Assembly (NCBI RefSeq): GCF_012489685.1
Contig: NC_080043.1
Location: 12,580,223-12,644,222, forward strand
From: Lotus japonicus
Taxonomy: Eukaryota; Streptophyta; Magnoliopsida; Fabales; Fabaceae
DNA: 64,000 nt
Direction: 5' to 3'
The notes beneath the pieces are model-generated. The model was given only the letters and a program-made list of their open reading frames with translations, was not told the origin of the DNA and did no database searches. Position 1 is the first letter of the stretch; the number at the start of each line of letters is the position of its first letter. Positions 13,165 to 23,160 of this stretch are shown here, one piece after another. A program made the position numbers and the translations under genes.

Positions 13165-14390
13165 GCGCGAAAAAAGCAAAATCCTCTCATTTTCTTTCCA
13201 TTTGTGGCTGATTTCGTGGGGAGCAAGGGGGGAGGAGATTTCCGCGAAAACTTGACCAATCTTCGTGCAGTTCGTCCCTACTTCTAGGTATCGAGGTAAC
13301 TATCATGAATCCTGCCTCTGATTTCTGTTTCTGCTGAGTTTCTGAAGTCGTTTCTGTGCTCTAAGTTTTGAGCTTTTTCTAAAATTGTCCGATTTCTCTG
13401 ATTTCTCGCTTGGGTTATGTTCCTTATGTTCCCCTGAGTCTAAAACCTCTGTCAGTAAACTCTGATTGCGATTCAGTTGTCCAGGATCTGAAAAATTGAC
13501 TCAAAACTCTTTTTGTCTCACATTTCGAAACTTTATTGTCGAAAAGACTTAATCTGACTTCGTGCCTTTAGGATTTGTTGTCACGGATATCATGAGGATC
13601 GTTGCTGTCAAATTTGTTTTCCGAACTGATAACTTTGAAGTTTTGAGCCTTTATTTTGGACCAAAATGCCCCTGGATAGTCGTATTTCGACCCGATTGTC
13701 CGAAAATTGTTCCGACAATTTCTTTGCCTTAGTTTTACCCTAAAACTACCTTGTGAATTGATTTAGATCGAAGAAAAAGTTCGAAAACCCTATTTTCCAT
13801 AGTGGCCGAAACCTAATTGCTTGGGTACCGTGTCCAAAAATAATTTTTGGGTCTCTATGACCTGAGCCATTGCGTAGCTCTTTCAATTGTCGAAATTTTG
13901 GCGCCGGTTTCGTGTCATTCTGAGTTCTGTAGCTCGAGTTATGCTCGTTTTAGCGAACGAAGTCTCCGTTGTCAATTTGTGCCTAAATAGGAACTCTGAA
14001 GCTTTAGAGGCTTTCTTTACGATTTCGATTAGTATTAGTAGATCGTGTTGCTCCTAGTGAAGCTTGTGTTGATGATTGTGTTTTCTTTGTTCTAGGTTCG
14101 CAATTTCCATGCCCAACTTCTACTCACGAAGGTAAGGGTAACTCGGTTTTAGAGCGTCTTTGAGTCTTGCATGCTTTTATCGCACTGCCTGTGTTTGAGA
14201 TGAAGATGTTTATATTGATTGGCAGATGATTATGATTATTATGCTGAATTTGGAAAATGTTTTCTGAGAGGCTTCGGCCGTTTACTGGTTTCTGTAGTTA
14301 CTGCTTCCTAGTGGATGGAACATGTGGTTACTTTGGATTGGTCCTTGGTTGGGCTTTGTTGTTGTCTGACTTGGCATATAGGGCTTGAGT

Positions 14391-14590
14391 CAAGTGGCGA
14401 TGAGGAGGTGTGTCCTATCATTGTCCCATCTTGCGAGATGCTAAGTGGCGATCAGGAGGTGTGTCCTATGATTGTCCCGTCTTGTGTGACGTTAAGTGGC
14501 GATTAGGAGGTGTGTCCTATGATTGTCCCGTCATGTATGACGTTATAAGTGGCGATGAGGAGGTGTGTCCTATCATTGTCCCGTCTTGAG
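14391..14590 (+). repeat. Four tandem ~52-bp units within the LTR
   Basis: AGTGGCGAT followed by a GAGGTGTGTCCTAT-containing unit occurs at about 14392, 14442, 14493 and 14546, each ending in a TTGTCCC(G/A)TC... segment. Units differ by a few bases. It lies downstream of the TATA box, so probably in the transcribed R-U5 part of the LTR. Confidence 0.8.
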
Positions 14591-15308
14591 AGACGATATT
14601 GATCGATCCATTTTGTTAGCAGCATATAGTTGCATTATAGGGAACTAACACCTGACCCTATGTTGTTGGATTTTCGTATTGGTTTATTGATATCTGATTT
14701 GATGTTACATTGTTGAGGTTATTATTATCTGAGTCCGATTTATGTTTAAGTTGTTGATATATGAGTTGAGTTATGTTGCTAGTTATTTACCATGCCAGGT
14801 AATTAAATTCGAACAGCATGATTTTTCTCTTTTATACATGGTAATTGCATGGAGTTAACCCTTTCTATTTGCTACTTGTTGTTTGGGCGCTTAACGCTAT
14901 TAGGCGATGGAGATCCTTCCGCCGAGGCATAGCTACTCGAGTTGGAGATCGAGTTGTAAGTGGTGGAGTAGAGGTATGAGAAGCAGCTTTGCTTCTCTTC
15001 TTGTGGATTATGTTGGAGTCTCTTTTACTTTATGAGAACTCTGTTATTAAAGTCTTGCTTCCGCCACTGTTAAAGTGCGCATGTTTATTCTGAACCTTAC
15101 TTATGGTATTGTAAACTATTATTACTGTATATCGGGAAACAAGTTATCTAAATAAAGTTATGGTATGTTTCCAACCTTTTAGCCGAAGTGTTTAGTTGTT
15201 TTACAGAAAAAAAAATTCCCTTGGTTTTTAGGGATTGCAGATTGGTCCTTAGACTTTGTTAGGTTACTAATGTGACTCCTCAGTTGAGAAATTGGGGTGT
15301 TACAATTG

Positions 15309-15320
15309 TGGTATCAGAGC
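15309..15320 (+). other. Primer binding site (tRNA-iMet type)
   Basis: TGGTATCAGAGC, the complement of the 3' end of plant initiator methionine tRNA, four bases after the LTR end. Confidence 0.9.
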
Positions 15321-15637
15321 TTTGGTCTAGAAAACCAGAGCTTTTGGGTAGAGTGCCTGCTTAAGATGTTTGAACTCTAAGACCGATTGATGGGGTGTCA
15401 ATCGGAGGAAGAGTGTGCTTGATTACTGTTTATATAGATTATTTTTGAAGGTTATTCGTAAGTGAATAACCTTATGCTAGTTATTATTAATCATACATTT
15501 GATATAAGTATATACATAGTTAGTTATTATAGAACTTTGTGTTGTTCTGGCCTGAGTATCTGTTGTGGTCTTTGACTGTTCATGAAAACAGGAACAGGAG
15601 GTTTCCACAACCGATCGAGACTCAAGGTTCAGACAGC

Positions 15638-18600
15638 ATGAATCCGATGGAGCAAGCTATTGCTAATCTGACTGCCCTTATGGCACAACAAGTTACTAAC
15701 ACTGCTGCAAGGGAGGAAGCTGAAGCTCAACGTGCTGCTACTGCTGCTTTGGTGGCTGCACAAAACCAAGCTGAAGAGAATGCTCGCCGTGTTCAGCGGG
15801 AGGAACGTGAATTAGCTGCTGCTCAGACCAGGGGTCTGAATGATTTCAAGCGTCAGGATCCGCCGAAGTTCTCTGGGGGCTTCGATCCGGAAGAAGCTGA
15901 CTTATGGCTCCAAGAGTTGGAGAAGATCTTTACCTTCTTGCGTACAACTGCAGAGATGAAAGTTGATTATGCAACCTACCTGCTAACGGGTGAAGCTGAG
16001 TATTGGTGGCGTGGGGCTAGGGCTATGATGGAGGCTGACCATCAAGCCATCACTTGGGAGTGTTTCCGTGGAGCTTTCTTGGACAAGTACTTTCCTAGAA
16101 GTGCTAGAGCCGCTAAGGAAGCACAATTTCTGAGACTCCGTCAAGGAGGCATGACCGTTGCTGAGTATGCTGCAAAGTTGGAGTCGTTGGCTAAACACTT
16201 CCGTTACTTTAGAGGACAGATTGATGAAGGCTACATGTGTGAGCGATTCATTGAGGGGCTGTGTTATGAGCTGCAGAGGGCGGTGCAACCGCTAGGACTG
16301 AATCGCTACCAAGTGCTGGTGGAGAAGACCAAGGGGATTGAGGCCATTGATAATGCAAGGGGCAAATTCCAAGGTCTGAACAAGCCTTACCAAGGAAGTG
16401 GAGGTCCGGCTAGGACTAACCAAGGAAGAGGTGACAAGGGTAGGCATTTCCAGAAGAAGCCGTATGTTCGTCCTCAGGGTAGGGGGACAACTTCTGGGTC
16501 CTTTTATCCTACTGGTGGAAATGCAATTGCACTAAGAACCCCATCTGGGAATCGGGAGGATGTGACTTGCTTCAGGTGCAACAAAAAGGGGCACTATGCC
16601 AACCACTGTTCTGAGAGTCTTGCGGCGTGTTGGAACTGCAACAAGCCAGGCCACACTGCTGCAGAGTGCAGGATTCCTAAAGTTGAGGCTGCTGCAAATG
16701 TTGCTGGGGCTAGGAGGCCTACTGCTGGTGGAAGGGTCTACTCGATCAGTGGAACTGAAGCTGAGGAAGACGATGGTCTGATCCGCAGTACCTGCGAGAT
16801 TGCGGGTAATTCCCTTATCGCGCTATTTGATTCTGGTGCTACGCATTCATTTATAGATATAGCTTGTGCGGCAAGGTTAAAGCTAGAAGTGTCAAAGCTA
16901 CCGTTTGACTTGACAGTGTCTACCCCTGCATCTAAGAGTCTAGTAACTAACACTGCATGTCTGGAATGTCCTTGGATGTACCTAGATAAGAAGTTTGTAG
17001 CAAACTTAATCTGTTTACCTCTCAAGGGATTGGATGTGATCATAGGCATGGATTGGTTGTCCCACCATCATGTTCTTCTTGATTGCACCAATAAGGTAGT
17101 TATCTTTCCCGATGCTGGACTCGCTGAGTTCCTGAACTCGTACTTTTCAAAGCTTTCTTTGAGGAAAGGAGCTTTGAGTTCTCTCATGTCTACAACCGTG
17201 GTGGAAGCTAAGGAGAATGGAGTACACGGAATTGCTGTTGTGCAAGATTTCGAGGATGTGTTCCCCGAAGACGTACCTGGAATACCTCCGGTCAGAGATA
17301 TGGGGTTCACAATTGATATAGTCCCAGGCACTGGACCTATATCAATCGCACCGTATCGTATGGCACCGGCAGAACTGACTGAGCTGAAGAGTCAACTCGA
17401 AGATTTAACCAAGAAGGGGTTTATCCGACCTAGCGTTTCTCCGTGGGGAGCGCCAGTGCTGCTTGTGAAGAAGAAAGACGGAAGATCGCGACTTTGTGTG
17501 GATTATCGACAGTTGAACAAAGTCACGATAAAGAACCGTTATCCGTTGCCAAGGATTGACGATTTGATGGATCAGTTGAAGGGTGCTGCTATTTTCTCGA
17601 AGATTGACCTGAGATCGGGATATCACCAGATTAGAGTCAAGGATGAGGATATTCAAAAGACGGCGTTTAGGACACGCTATGGGCACTATGAGTACTTGGT
17701 GATGCCGTTTGGAGTTACGAATGCACCAGCCGTATTCATGGACTACATGAATAGGATCTTTCATCCATTCTTGGATCGCTTTATTGTGGTGTTCATCGAC
17801 GACATCTTGATCTACTCAAGGAATCGTGAAGAACACGAGGAGCATCTGCGACAAGTTTTACAAGTTCTTCGGGAGAAGGTATTGTATGCTAACGCGACAA
17901 AGTGTGAATTTTGGCTCGAAGAAGTAAAGTTTTTAGGGCATGTCATCTCAAAGGAGGGCATTGCTGTGGATCCCAGTAAAGTTGAAGCGGTACTTGCATG
18001 GGAGCGTCCTAAGACTGTGACAGATATAAGGAGTTTCATCGGTTTAGCTGGATATTACCGACGATTCATCGAAGGTTTTGCTAAGATTGCAGGACCATTG
18101 ACGAAACTCACCCGGAAGAACCAACCTTTTGCTTGGACAGAGGATTGTGAACAGAGTTTCCAAGATATGAAGAAGCGTTTGACGACCGCGCCAGTTCTGA
18201 CATTACCACAAGAGAAGGAACCCTACGAGGTTTACTGCGATGCTTCGTACCAAGGTTTGGGTTGTGTGTTGATGCAACACCGAAAGGCTGTGGCTTATTC
18301 TTCAAGGCAATTGAAGATACATGAACGGAACTATCCTACGCACGATTTGGAGTTAGCGGCTGTGGTATTTGCGCTCAAGATTTGGAGGCACTATCTTTAT
18401 GGGAGCACTTTCACTGTTTTTAGTGATCATAAGAGCCTGAAGTACCTGTTCGATCAGAAGGATCTGAATATGAGACAAAGGCGTTGGGTGGAATTCATCA
18501 AGGACTATGATTTCACTTTGTTGTACCACCCAGGAAAAGCAAATGTTGTAGCAGACGCACTGAGTCGCCAGACAATTCATGTTTCATCGTTGATGATTAA

Positions 18601-18703
18601 GGAATTGGAACTTATCGAGACTTTTCGCGACCTCAGTTTGGGTATGCAAGTGACACCTGGAAAATTGAGCTTTGGGATGGTGACGATCACTAGTGATTTC
18701 TGA
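15638..18703 (+). CDS. Chromovirus Gag-Pol: gag, protease, RT, RNase H, start of integrase linker
   Basis: The frame is open from 15539, but the ATG at 15638 ([11 protein letters not shown]) is the more plausible start. From there: a retrotransposon gag domain (about 15840-16330), a Gln/Gly/Arg-rich linker, two zinc knuckles of CX2CX4HX4C type ([14 protein letters not shown] at about 16567 and [14 protein letters not shown] at about 16627), aspartic protease with DSGATHSF (about 16830), RT with [19 protein letters not shown] and the catalytic FIDDILIYS block (about 17790), and RNase H with [12 protein letters not shown] and DALSR. It stops at 18701-18703, where homologous polyproteins continue into integrase, so the stop reflects a frameshift rather than the natural end. 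Acts in virus-like particles for reverse transcription. Confidence 0.88.
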   Translation: MNPMEQAIANLTALMAQQVTNTAAREEAEAQRAATAALVAAQNQAEENARRVQREERELAAAQTRGLNDFKRQDPPKFSGGFDPEEADLWLQELEKIFTFLRTTAEMKVDYATYLLTGEAEYWWRGARAMMEADHQAITWECFRGAFLDKYFPRSARAAKEAQFLRLRQGGMTVAEYAAKLESLAKHFRYFRGQIDEGYMCERFIEGLCYELQRAVQPLGLNRYQVLVEKTKGIEAIDNARGKFQGLNKPYQGSGGPARTNQGRGDKGRHFQKKPYVRPQGRGTTSGSFYPTGGNAIALRTPSGNREDVTCFRCNKKGHYANHCSESLAACWNCNKPGHTAAECRIPKVEAAANVAGARRPTAGGRVYSISGTEAEEDDGLIRSTCEIAGNSLIALFDSGATHSFIDIACAARLKLEVSKLPFDLTVSTPASKSLVTNTACLECPWMYLDKKFVANLICLPLKGLDVIIGMDWLSHHHVLLDCTNKVVIFPDAGLAEFLNSYFSKLSLRKGALSSLMSTTVVEAKENGVHGIAVVQDFEDVFPEDVPGIPPVRDMGFTIDIVPGTGPISIAPYRMAPAELTELKSQLEDLTKKGFIRPSVSPWGAPVLLVKKKDGRSRLCVDYRQLNKVTIKNRYPLPRIDDLMDQLKGAAIFSKIDLRSGYHQIRVKDEDIQKTAFRTRYGHYEYLVMPFGVTNAPAVFMDYMNRIFHPFLDRFIVVFIDDILIYSRNREEHEEHLRQVLQVLREKVLYANATKCEFWLEEVKFLGHVISKEGIAVDPSKVEAVLAWERPKTVTDIRSFIGLAGYYRRFIEGFAKIAGPLTKLTRKNQPFAWTEDCEQSFQDMKKRLTTAPVLTLPQEKEPYEVYCDASYQGLGCVLMQHRKAVAYSSRQLKIHERNYPTHDLELAAVVFALKIWRHYLYGSTFTVFSDHKSLKYLFDQKDLNMRQRRWVEFIKDYDFTLLYHPGKANVVADALSRQTIHVSSLMIKELELIETFRDLSLGMQVTPGKLSFGMVTITSDF

Positions 18704-20127
18704 ACGAGATCAAGGTGAAACAACTGTTAGATGAGGAGCTGATCGAGAAACGGAACTTGATCATTTTGGGAAAAGCGCCGGATTTTGAGGTAGGAACCGA
18801 CAACATTCTGCGTTGCAAAGGACGTGTCTGCGTACCATTGGACATGGAGTTGAGAAGGATGATTCTTGACGAAGGTCACAAGAGCAGATTGAGTATTCAT
18901 CCGGGATCGACAAAGATGTATCAAGATCTAAAGTTGAATTTTTGGTGGCCAGGAATGAAGAAGAATGTAGCAGAGTTTGTGGCGGCATGTCTGACATGTC
19001 AGAAGGCGAAGATAGAACATCAAAAGCCTGCGGGTATGTTGCAGTCACTTGATGTGCCGGAGTGGAAGTGGGACAGTATCTCTATGGATTTCGTGGTAGC
19101 TTTGCCAGCTACGAGGAAGAGATTTGATTCCATTTGGGTCATTGTGGACCGTTTGACGAAGTCAGCACATTTCATACCGGTGAAGACCACGTTCAATGTG
19201 GAGGCACTTGCAAAAGTGTATGTCGCTGAGATTGTACGACTTCATGGAGTACCATCGAGTATTGTTTCTGACAGAGATCCGAAGTTTACTTCGCATTTCT
19301 GGAAGGCGTTGCACGAGGCGCTTGGGACGAAGTTGAGGTTGAGCTCTGCCTATCACCCTCAGACGGATGGACAGACAGAGAGGACAATACAGTCATTGGA
19401 AGACTTGCTGCGAGCCTGTGTTTTGGATAGTCAAGAAAGCTGGGATGAGCTGTTGCCGGTTGATCGAGTTTACTTATAACAACAGTTTTCATGCTAGTAT
19501 TGGAATGGCAACCTTATGAGGCTTTGTATGGGAGGAGATGTAGAACTCCTTTATGTTGGTTTCAAGATGGCGAACATCTTCTCGTTGGACCTGAATTAGT
19601 ACAACAAACTACTGAGAAAGTGAAGCAAATACAAGAGAAGATGAGGACGTCACAGAGTCGACAGAAGAGTTATGCTGACACACGACGGAGAGAGTTAGAG
19701 TTTGAGGCGGGAGACCATGTGTTTCTTCGCGTGACACCAACTACCGGAGTGGGAAGAGCGATAAAGTCGAGGAAGCTGACACCGAAGTTCATTGGACCGT
19801 ATCAGATTATCGAGCGAGTCGGTAAAGTAGCTTATCGGATTGCGTTGCCACCTTTTCTTTCCAGATTCATGATGTGCTACACGTATCACAATTGAGGAAG
19901 TATATTCCTGATCCCTCTCACATCATCAAGGAAGATGATATTCAGCTTAGAGACAACTTGTCTTTTGAAGTGGCACCAATGAGGATTGAGGAACGTAGGA
20001 TCAAGCAGTTGAGGAACAGCAGGTTCCTCTGGTAAAAGTGATTTGGAACCAAGTCACGGGCGATGCTACTTGGGAACTAGAAGAGAGGATGAAGGAACAG
20101 TATCCGGAACTCTTCACTGAGCCTTAA
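18704..20127 (+). pseudogene. Chromovirus integrase and chromodomain, frameshifted
   Basis: Continues Pol in shifting frames. The HHCC zinc-binding part is at about 18890-19015 (HPGSTKMYQ, then CLTCQKAK), and the DDE core follows (SMDFVVALP at about 19083, [10 protein letters not shown] at about 19264, [11 protein letters not shown] at about 19357). The GPY/F-like module is at about 19790. A chromodomain region runs from about 19970 to the TAA at 20125-20127. Frames change near 18700, 19455, 19500-19515 and 19850-19860, each consistent with a single-base indel in an otherwise well-conserved protein. The upstream 3 kb has none. All four lie within 1.5 kb of the contig end, so sequencing error is as likely as decay. 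Confidence 0.8.
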
Positions 20128-20152
20128 GTTTCGAGGACGAAACTTTCTTTTT

Positions 20153-20252
20153 NNNNNNNNNNNNNNNNNNNNNNNNNNNNNNNNNNNNNNNNNNNNNNNN
20201 NNNNNNNNNNNNNNNNNNNNNNNNNNNNNNNNNNNNNNNNNNNNNNNNNNNN
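20153..20252. other. Assembly gap, 100 N
   Basis: Exactly 100 Ns, a conventional placeholder for a gap of unknown size. It removes the chromovirus 3' LTR and cuts a Tat element on the other side. Confidence 0.98.
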
Positions 20253-22004
20253 TTTCGGCCTTCAACCGCTCAGCTTCAACGTTGGCGGCATTGAACTTCT
20301 CAAACGTGTGAGCAAAGATGCACCCAGCGCGTAGGAGGCAAGCAAGAGTCTCCTCCTTGGTGACATTCAGGTCCTGACTCAAAACTTCTTTTTCTATAAC
20401 GTCACGGTTGAGACCAGCAAGTAAGAATTCTGAGGGTTCAATGGCGTTGGGGAGCATGTTATAGTAGCTTGAAGAACCGACCTCAGGGGCAGGGGCTTGT
20501 TCAATTTGAGCTGCTTCAGAGGTAGTGGCAGCGCCAGGACAGGATTTTTCCCCTTGATGAGGCGGGGAAGGCATGGAGCCCGCATCATGTGTTGAGGGCG
20601 GGCTAGGAGGCGCATCTTGTGTTGAGGCGGGCTAGGAGGCGCATCTTGGCGAGGAGGAGACTTTGGGGTTTCATTCTCTTTTTCCTTATCTCCAATAGGA
20701 GTGTCGGAAGATGCAGCAGCGGTCGCACCGGCGGAGGCAGGAGAAGAAGCCGGTACGACGGTTGGCTCGGTAGCTGCGGCGACAGAGGCTTCAGCGACAT
20801 TTTTGCCTTCAGGCGCAGCAGCAGTGGTGGGCTGAGCGCCAGGGTTGGATGTGCCGGCGTTGGAGGAGGCTTTGGTCAATCTTCTCCTCTTGGGAGCTTT
20901 GGTGCTCTCGGCTTGGTTCTCAGCACCGCCCCGTTTTTTCGCGTCGCCCTCAGTGTTGAATTTTGGGGAAAAGCGAGCCATTCTCCTCTCGCGGGCCTTC
21001 AGGAGCTCGGCGTTCGTGAAATTCATATCTTCTGTAACAAATAAAAAAAAACACGATCAGTAATAACATAGGAGTCGAGAAGGGAAATGTCAATAATAAA
21101 AGTGAGCTATGGGCAACCTAAGTATTTGGGAGTTCTTGAGAGGTCAGCGCCCTCAAGGACTGTTGTGCAGTCAAGGATGGGAAGTGGGGCAAGGAGATTA
21201 AGAAAGGCTTTATCGTTGGCGGACAAGGAATCCTCTGAAGGATCGGTGATCCCGTTGGGCTTCTCTGTCCAGTAAAGAGGAAAGAGGGCGGTCCCGTCTC
21301 TGAGGGTGAATGCTTCTGGGTAGGCGGGATGAACCGCCACACGGAAGTACTTTCGTGCGAAAGAGGACTTCGCGTTACTTTTGTGGGGATGCAAACACTT
21401 CCGGCCGGCTCGGGCCTTCAAGGAAATCCATCCTTTGTTTTTGATGGACTTGGGGTCGACGTCGTAAAGGTAGAAGAAACTGTGGGGGATGGGGCGATGC
21501 CGACAGCGGCGCTTAGGATTTCAAAACATCGAATGAAGGCCCAGGCGTTAGGGTGGAGTTGACAGGGAGCCGCGTTGATGTCGCGGAGGACGGTTTGGAC
21601 AAAGGGCGAGAAAGGAAGCCTGATTCCAAGCTCGCTAAACATGTATTCGTACGCAAAGAAAAATGGGATCTCTTTACGTCGCCGTCTGGCTTGTGAAGCC
21701 AGGGGCGATCCCCGGGACTGCAAACCCAGATCCTGAGTTTGGCGTTAAACTCATCGTCATTGGACAAGCCACCCAGGGAGTTCACGAATTGCACAATGGG
21801 ATCGCTATCTTGGAAGATGGAAGGTTGATCTATAGCCTCGTGTTTGGGGGCTACTTGGACTGGAAGGGGCAGAGTGGCGTAGGTTTGTAGTCGGTGAGCT
21901 GGGATCTCCGGAACCTCTAAACGGAGGCCGCCGGCAGCGGTGGAGTCAGGGTCGCTTTCGGAGGAGGAAGAAGAGTGATTAGGGGAGGTAGGGTTTGAAG
22001 CCAT
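20253..22004 (-). pseudogene. Antisense Tat gene, left copy, truncated and frameshifted
   Basis: Copy of the spliced antisense gene described at 48963-51475. ATG at 22004; exon 1 ends at 21118, the intron spans 21117-21032, and exon 2 runs from 21031 into the gap. Relative to the intact copy it has single-base losses in homopolymers near 20625, 21487 and 21660 that break the frame, so it appears as separate short frames (22004-21513, 21421-21107, 21026-20394). These may be sequencing errors at a contig end. Confidence 0.8.
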
Positions 22005-22879
22005 TTTTAGAAGGCAGTGAAGTGAAAGAAAAGAAAAAGATCAGTATGTGTGCGATGTAAAGATAAGGACAGTGGGACTCACCGGAGTAGGATGTGAAGA
22101 GTGGGTAGCGGAAAGGGTGATAAGCGACGGCTCCGGAGCGGAAGTGGGCAGAAGGAGTTTGGTAAGCGATTAGGGAAGTGAAGAGGGGTCTTGGAAAGGG
22201 GACAAACAGAAGAAAGGTTTTTATAGGAGAAGGGGAGAAGCTGGAGGGGTGACGCGTGTTGGACGCGTGTGGAAGGTTGGAAGTCATGGTGGTTTTGGGG
22301 AGGTGGGTCGCGTGCAAAGGGGAGTTACTGCGCACGATGGGACGGTTATGAAAGGTGAAGTGACGGTTCCGGAGAAAGAGGGAAATTGATGTAACCAACA
22401 CATCACGTGGGGCAGCCACGTGAGGCAGATAGAAATTTGAAAGGGTTTTAAAATAAGGGAAGGCGCGAAAAGCCTCGCCACTATAAGGATCAAACGCCAT
22501 CGCCTGACGATTGACACCAACAACGAAGTTCGGTCACTCATCGGGGTCACCGCCAGTCAATGATTGAATGATCGGCACATGACCCATGCCTGCCACCTTT
22601 CCCGCCGGCGAGAGATCATACACCTGCTCCAACTTGTCACCAATACAAAGTAGTCGTTCTCGCCGCTTGCGGACTTGTGGACTTGCCAGCTTGGTTTGCT
22701 CGTCAAGTCAGTGGACTGGGTAACTGAAAATGCTAGTTTCCTTTTGCTCACGCCATGTTGGCGGTATAGTTAACTTCTCTTTTCTCAAGCCATGTTGGCA
22801 GTGTAGATTCCGGTGTACAAACAGCATTTAAAAGACACCCTTAGCTCTCGTACCTCGAGCTCGGTGTCTTGTGGACTAG

Positions 22880-23160
22880 TGGACTGGGCGAGCCCCTAGA
22901 GGGGCAACGCCCCAGCATGTATCCCGCCCTGAGGCGGGGCCCTGGCCTTCAGTTGGGCCTTGACCTCGGAGGCCCAATTGGCCCAATAGGTAGTACCCAA
23001 GCTCTATAAATAGGAGGTAGTTATCAATTGGAGAGGACTTTTGGCTCATTTGATGAAATAACACTTGAAATTCAGCACTCTCTCTCATTCTCACTCTCTC
23101 TTGGCACAATCCCTCTACCTCTAGGTACTATGCCTCTCTTCAATGTCCATTCCTAGAACA
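22880..23160 (+). repeat. 3' LTR of Tat element, left copy
   Basis: Begins TGGACTGGGCG and ends CCTAGAACA, matching the LTRs at 42375-42654 and 52353-52632 except for an added C near 22911. Followed by GTGGG. Confidence 0.93.

Larger units (their letters stand above)
12466..15304 (+). repeat. 5' LTR of the chromovirus (2839 bp)
   Basis: Begins TGTAAGACCTGG and ends GGGGTGTTACA, so it has the TG...CA ends expected of an LTR. The PBS follows four bases later. It contains a TATA box at 13157, a 4x tandem repeat at about 14391-14590, and no gene of its own. Short open frames in both strands inside it (for example 12693-13010) are taken as chance. Confidence 0.88.
12466..20152 (+). mobile_element. 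Ty3/gypsy chromovirus, Tekay-like, 3' end missing
   Basis: Order: 5' LTR (12466-15304), initiator-Met type PBS (15309-15320), gag with two CCHC knuckles, protease, RT, RNase H, integrase, then a chromodomain ending at 20127. The Gag-Pro-RT-RH-INT order and the terminal chromodomain identify a chromovirus; the long LTR and the chromodomain type suggest the Tekay/Del clade. The 3' LTR, polypurine tract and right TSD are not in the window because the 100-N gap begins 25 bases after the chromodomain stop. The five bases before the LTR are AAAAT. Confidence 0.9.
20253..23160 (+). mobile_element. 3' part of Tat retrotransposon, left copy
   Basis: Same element and same insertion site as 49721-52632. 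It holds most of the antisense gene and the 3' LTR (22880-23160, 281 bp with one extra C in a C-run against the right copy), followed by the TSD GTGGG at 23161-23165. Everything upstream, including gag-pol, is cut off by the gap. Confidence 0.92.

Noticed and set aside
12606..13259. Overlapping ORFs in the chromovirus LTR
   Set aside because: They overlap in both strands within a bona fide LTR and around its TATA box; no family similarity.
14391..14590. Regularly spaced repeats that might suggest a CRISPR-like array
   Set aside because: The units are contiguous 52-bp tandem repeats without unique spacers and lie in a plant LTR.
15983..19892. Many minus-strand ORFs of 60-120 codons under the chromovirus gag-pol
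   Set aside because: They are frame shadows of a strongly coding plus strand with no recognisable domains.
22880..23160. A third independent Tat insertion or solo LTR
   Set aside because: It has the same flanking TSD and downstream sequence as 52353-52632, so it is the same insertion in the duplicated contig end.
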